DNA of 5,403 nucleotides from Prevotella merdae (GTDB lineage Bacteria; Bacteroidota; Bacteroidia; Bacteroidales; Bacteroidaceae), in NCBI RefSeq assembly GCF_900290275.1, contig NZ_LT985334.1, positions 1 through 5,403 on the forward strand, written 5' to 3'. Position numbers and translations under genes: made by a program. Under the pieces are notes generated by a model. That model made no database searches and was not told where the DNA came from. It was given only the letters and a program-made list of their open reading frames with translations. This document shows, in pieces, positions 4,477 to 5,403 of this stretch. Numbering within the stretch: position 1 is the stretch's first letter; every line of letters begins with the position of its first letter.

Positions 4477-5115
4477 TTATTGCTGCCAGCCCGCTTTTAC
4501 CCAAACCTTGTGGCTACCTTTTCCTTTTGATTCGAAAGGAGCCTCGTCGCCTTCAGACAGCTTTTTCAGTTCGCCAGAGGCGGATGTGCGGCTAAGGTTG
4601 TTAAGGGTTGCATATTCTTGCAGGGTAATAACTCCGTGCTTGTCAATCCAGTTGGTGGCACGCTTGATGCGCTCTTTTGGCGTGTATTTGTTCTTGTACA
4701 GACGACTAACGCCTCCCATGTCGCGCTCCAGAACCGTTTTGCTTTTAAGATGTTTGATAAGTTGTGGCGACGACTTATAGTTGACGTCCTTCACCGTAAC
4801 ATTGCGATAGAGCATTTTGTCGTCATTGTCGGTCATCTCCACAGGCTTTTTATCGTCGAATTCGAGCGATAGCGAGAAGGTGCCTATGTCGTCGAGCTTA
4901 ACGGTGTAGCCTTGGGACAATAACCTGACAAGGCAGTCGCCCATGTCGGTGAGCACGGCTTCTATTATGCTTTCAGAAATTGTATGGTTGTAGGAGTGTA
5001 AATTCTTGACAAACTCCTTTGTGTCCAACTGGCGGTTGGTTACAATCTTTGGAAACACTCGGTTTTTGCCAACGCCGTTGAGGCTTGACATTTCTTGTAG
5101 CTTGTACTTTGGCAT
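4477..5115 (-). CDS. HU-related DNA-binding protein with C-terminal winged-helix-like segment
   Basis: The 212-aa protein is of the Bacteroidales HU-related ('histone-like, putative') type. Residues 1-85 show the usual order: a PKIVTNRQLDTKEF segment (22-35), helices with SESIIEAVLTDMGDCLVRLLSQG (47-69), and the HU-like core GYTVKLDDIGTFSLSL (69-84). The classical DNA-bending arm of bacterial HU (about 90 aa) is replaced by FDDKKPVEMTDNDDK and FRNV-like strands (about 86-125). Residues 145-206 (TPKERIKRATNWIDKHGVITLQEYATLNNLSRTSASGELKKL) look like a winged helix. The ATG at 5115 has an A-rich upstream context typical of Bacteroidetes. It probably binds DNA non-specifically or at nearby repeats (inference). 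Proteins of this type often sit in mobile elements or at capsule loci in Bacteroidales. Confidence 0.85.
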   Translation of the reverse strand: MPKYKLQEMSSLNGVGKNRVFPKIVTNRQLDTKEFVKNLHSYNHTISESIIEAVLTDMGDCLVRLLSQGYTVKLDDIGTFSLSLEFDDKKPVEMTDNDDKMLYRNVTVKDVNYKSSPQLIKHLKSKTVLERDMGGVSRLYKNKYTPKERIKRATNWIDKHGVITLQEYATLNNLSRTSASGELKKLSEGDEAPFESKGKGSHKVWVKAGWQQ

Positions 5116-5173
5116 ATTTTTGCTTTTTATTAGGTTTATTTCTCTTTGTAACTGTATTTAAATGTCTGTTCTG

Positions 5174-5250
5174 TGACACGGAACGACCATTCGGTGACGC
5201 GGAACGGCCATTCGGTGACACGGAACGGCCATTCGGTGTCACGGAACGGA
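5174..5250. repeat. 21-bp tandem repeats, 3.7 copies
   Basis: Units begin at 5174, 5195 and 5216, with a partial copy at 5237. The consensus is TGACACGGAACGGCCATTCG plus G. Each unit holds a near-palindrome GAACGGCCATTC. The array is G+C-rich in AT-rich surroundings. It lies between the probable promoter (5262-5269) and the start of the HU-like gene, so it would be transcribed in the 5' UTR. The 21-bp period is two DNA helical turns, which would place protein sites on one face. Confidence 0.9.
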
Positions 5251-5261
5251 GATTTATTATG

Positions 5262-5269
5262 CAAAGATA
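5262..5269 (-). promoter_or_regulatory. -7 element of the HU-like gene
   Basis: Minus-strand TATCTTTG is an exact TAnnTTTG match, followed by a start near 5255 and a 5' UTR of about 140 nt that contains the 21-bp repeats. The -33 position (around 5289-5292, minus-strand CGTT) is a poor match to TTG, so the promoter may be weak or regulated. Confidence 0.55.
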
Positions 5270-5297
5270 CAATTCTTATTGTGGTTTAACGATTTTA

Positions 5298-5403
5298 GTT
5301 GACCACTCTAAGTATTATTGATAATACAAGTTGACTCAGTTATTACTTATTTATAATTCACGTTGACTTATTTAATTTTAGTCATACTTATAGTTGACTA
5401 CTT
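5298..5403. repeat. GTTGAC array with 31-32-bp spacing
   Basis: GTTGAC occurs at 5298, 5330, 5362 and 5393, spaced 32, 32 and 31 bp, with AT-rich, unrelated sequence between. The spacing is about three helical turns. Only the hexamer (often AGTTGACT) is conserved, so this is not a CRISPR array. It may be a set of protein-binding sites or iteron-like repeats and may continue past the right edge. TAGTCA (5379-5384) with TGACTA (5395-5400) adds one inverted pair. Confidence 0.6.
5312..5327. promoter_or_regulatory. Operator-like palindrome
   Basis: GTATTAT and ATAATAC form perfect 7-bp arms around a 2-bp centre, inside the first GTTGAC interval and about 43 bp upstream of the HU-gene -7 element. 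The size fits a dimeric repressor or activator site. The protein is unknown, and AT-rich sequence makes a chance palindrome more likely. Confidence 0.4.

Noticed and set aside
4184..4780. 198-aa plus-strand frame
   Set aside because: It lies antisense to two well-supported genes and has no domain. Its SCLPLQPKREELS segment is explained by the 42-bp direct repeat.
4973..5272. 99-aa minus-strand frame with SVTPNGR-type repeats
   Set aside because: It overlaps the HU-like gene in another frame. Its repeats are just the 21-bp DNA unit, which stays open in several frames.
5298..5403. CRISPR array
   Set aside because: Only a hexamer is conserved, spacing is 31-32 bp in total, and no cas gene is visible.

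Overview
The window looks like part of a Bacteroidales chromosome, probably from the Prevotella/Segatella-Bacteroides side. The evidence is AT-rich intergenic DNA, several matches to the Bacteroidetes promoter (TTG, about 20 bp, TAnnTTTG), A/T-rich start contexts with little Shine-Dalgarno, a Bacteroidales-type HU-related protein and two CXXX-repeat radical-SAM target peptides. All confident genes lie on the minus strand.

Layout from left to right. Positions 1-364 hold no confident gene. Positions 365-654 carry one copy of a roughly 290-bp repeat made of a minus-strand promoter and a structured leader RNA. Positions 671-2311 hold three genes read leftward: a 108-aa CXXX peptide (1985-2311), a 115-aa CXXX peptide (1558-1905) and an exported protein with a probable outer-membrane beta-barrel (671-1528). 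Positions 2470-2755 hold the second copy of the promoter-leader repeat, placed as the 5' region of that operon. An intrinsic terminator (2384-2425) lies between the leader and the first peptide gene. Positions 2756-3526 are mostly non-coding, with two hairpins and a plus-strand reading frame broken by an amber codon (3092-3376). Positions 3527-4372 encode a BRO-N/DinD-like protein. It is bracketed by an identical 42-bp direct repeat (3135-3176 and 4428-4469). Positions 4477-5115 encode an HU-related protein with a C-terminal winged-helix-like segment. Its presumed 5' UTR contains 21-bp tandem repeats. Beyond them, GTTGAC recurs every 31-32 bp up to the right edge.

How the parts may work together. 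The three leftward genes look like a RiPP-type locus. Two precursors share an SRR(D/E)FF(K/R)K leader and have Cys at every fourth residue (14 and 11 Cys). They would be modified by a radical SAM maturase that is not in the window, exported, and possibly handled at the surface by the linked barrel protein. The most unusual signal is the duplicated promoter-leader module. Both copies can fold into the same set of helices on the minus strand. Sequence differences in the longest helix all keep pairing on that strand only, through G-U wobbles. With the terminator just downstream, this suggests either a free-standing ncRNA or an attenuating leader that controls RiPP expression. The right half (DinD-like gene, HU-like gene, direct repeats, iteron-like arrays) looks like accessory or mobile-element DNA. 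I see no functional link between the two halves.
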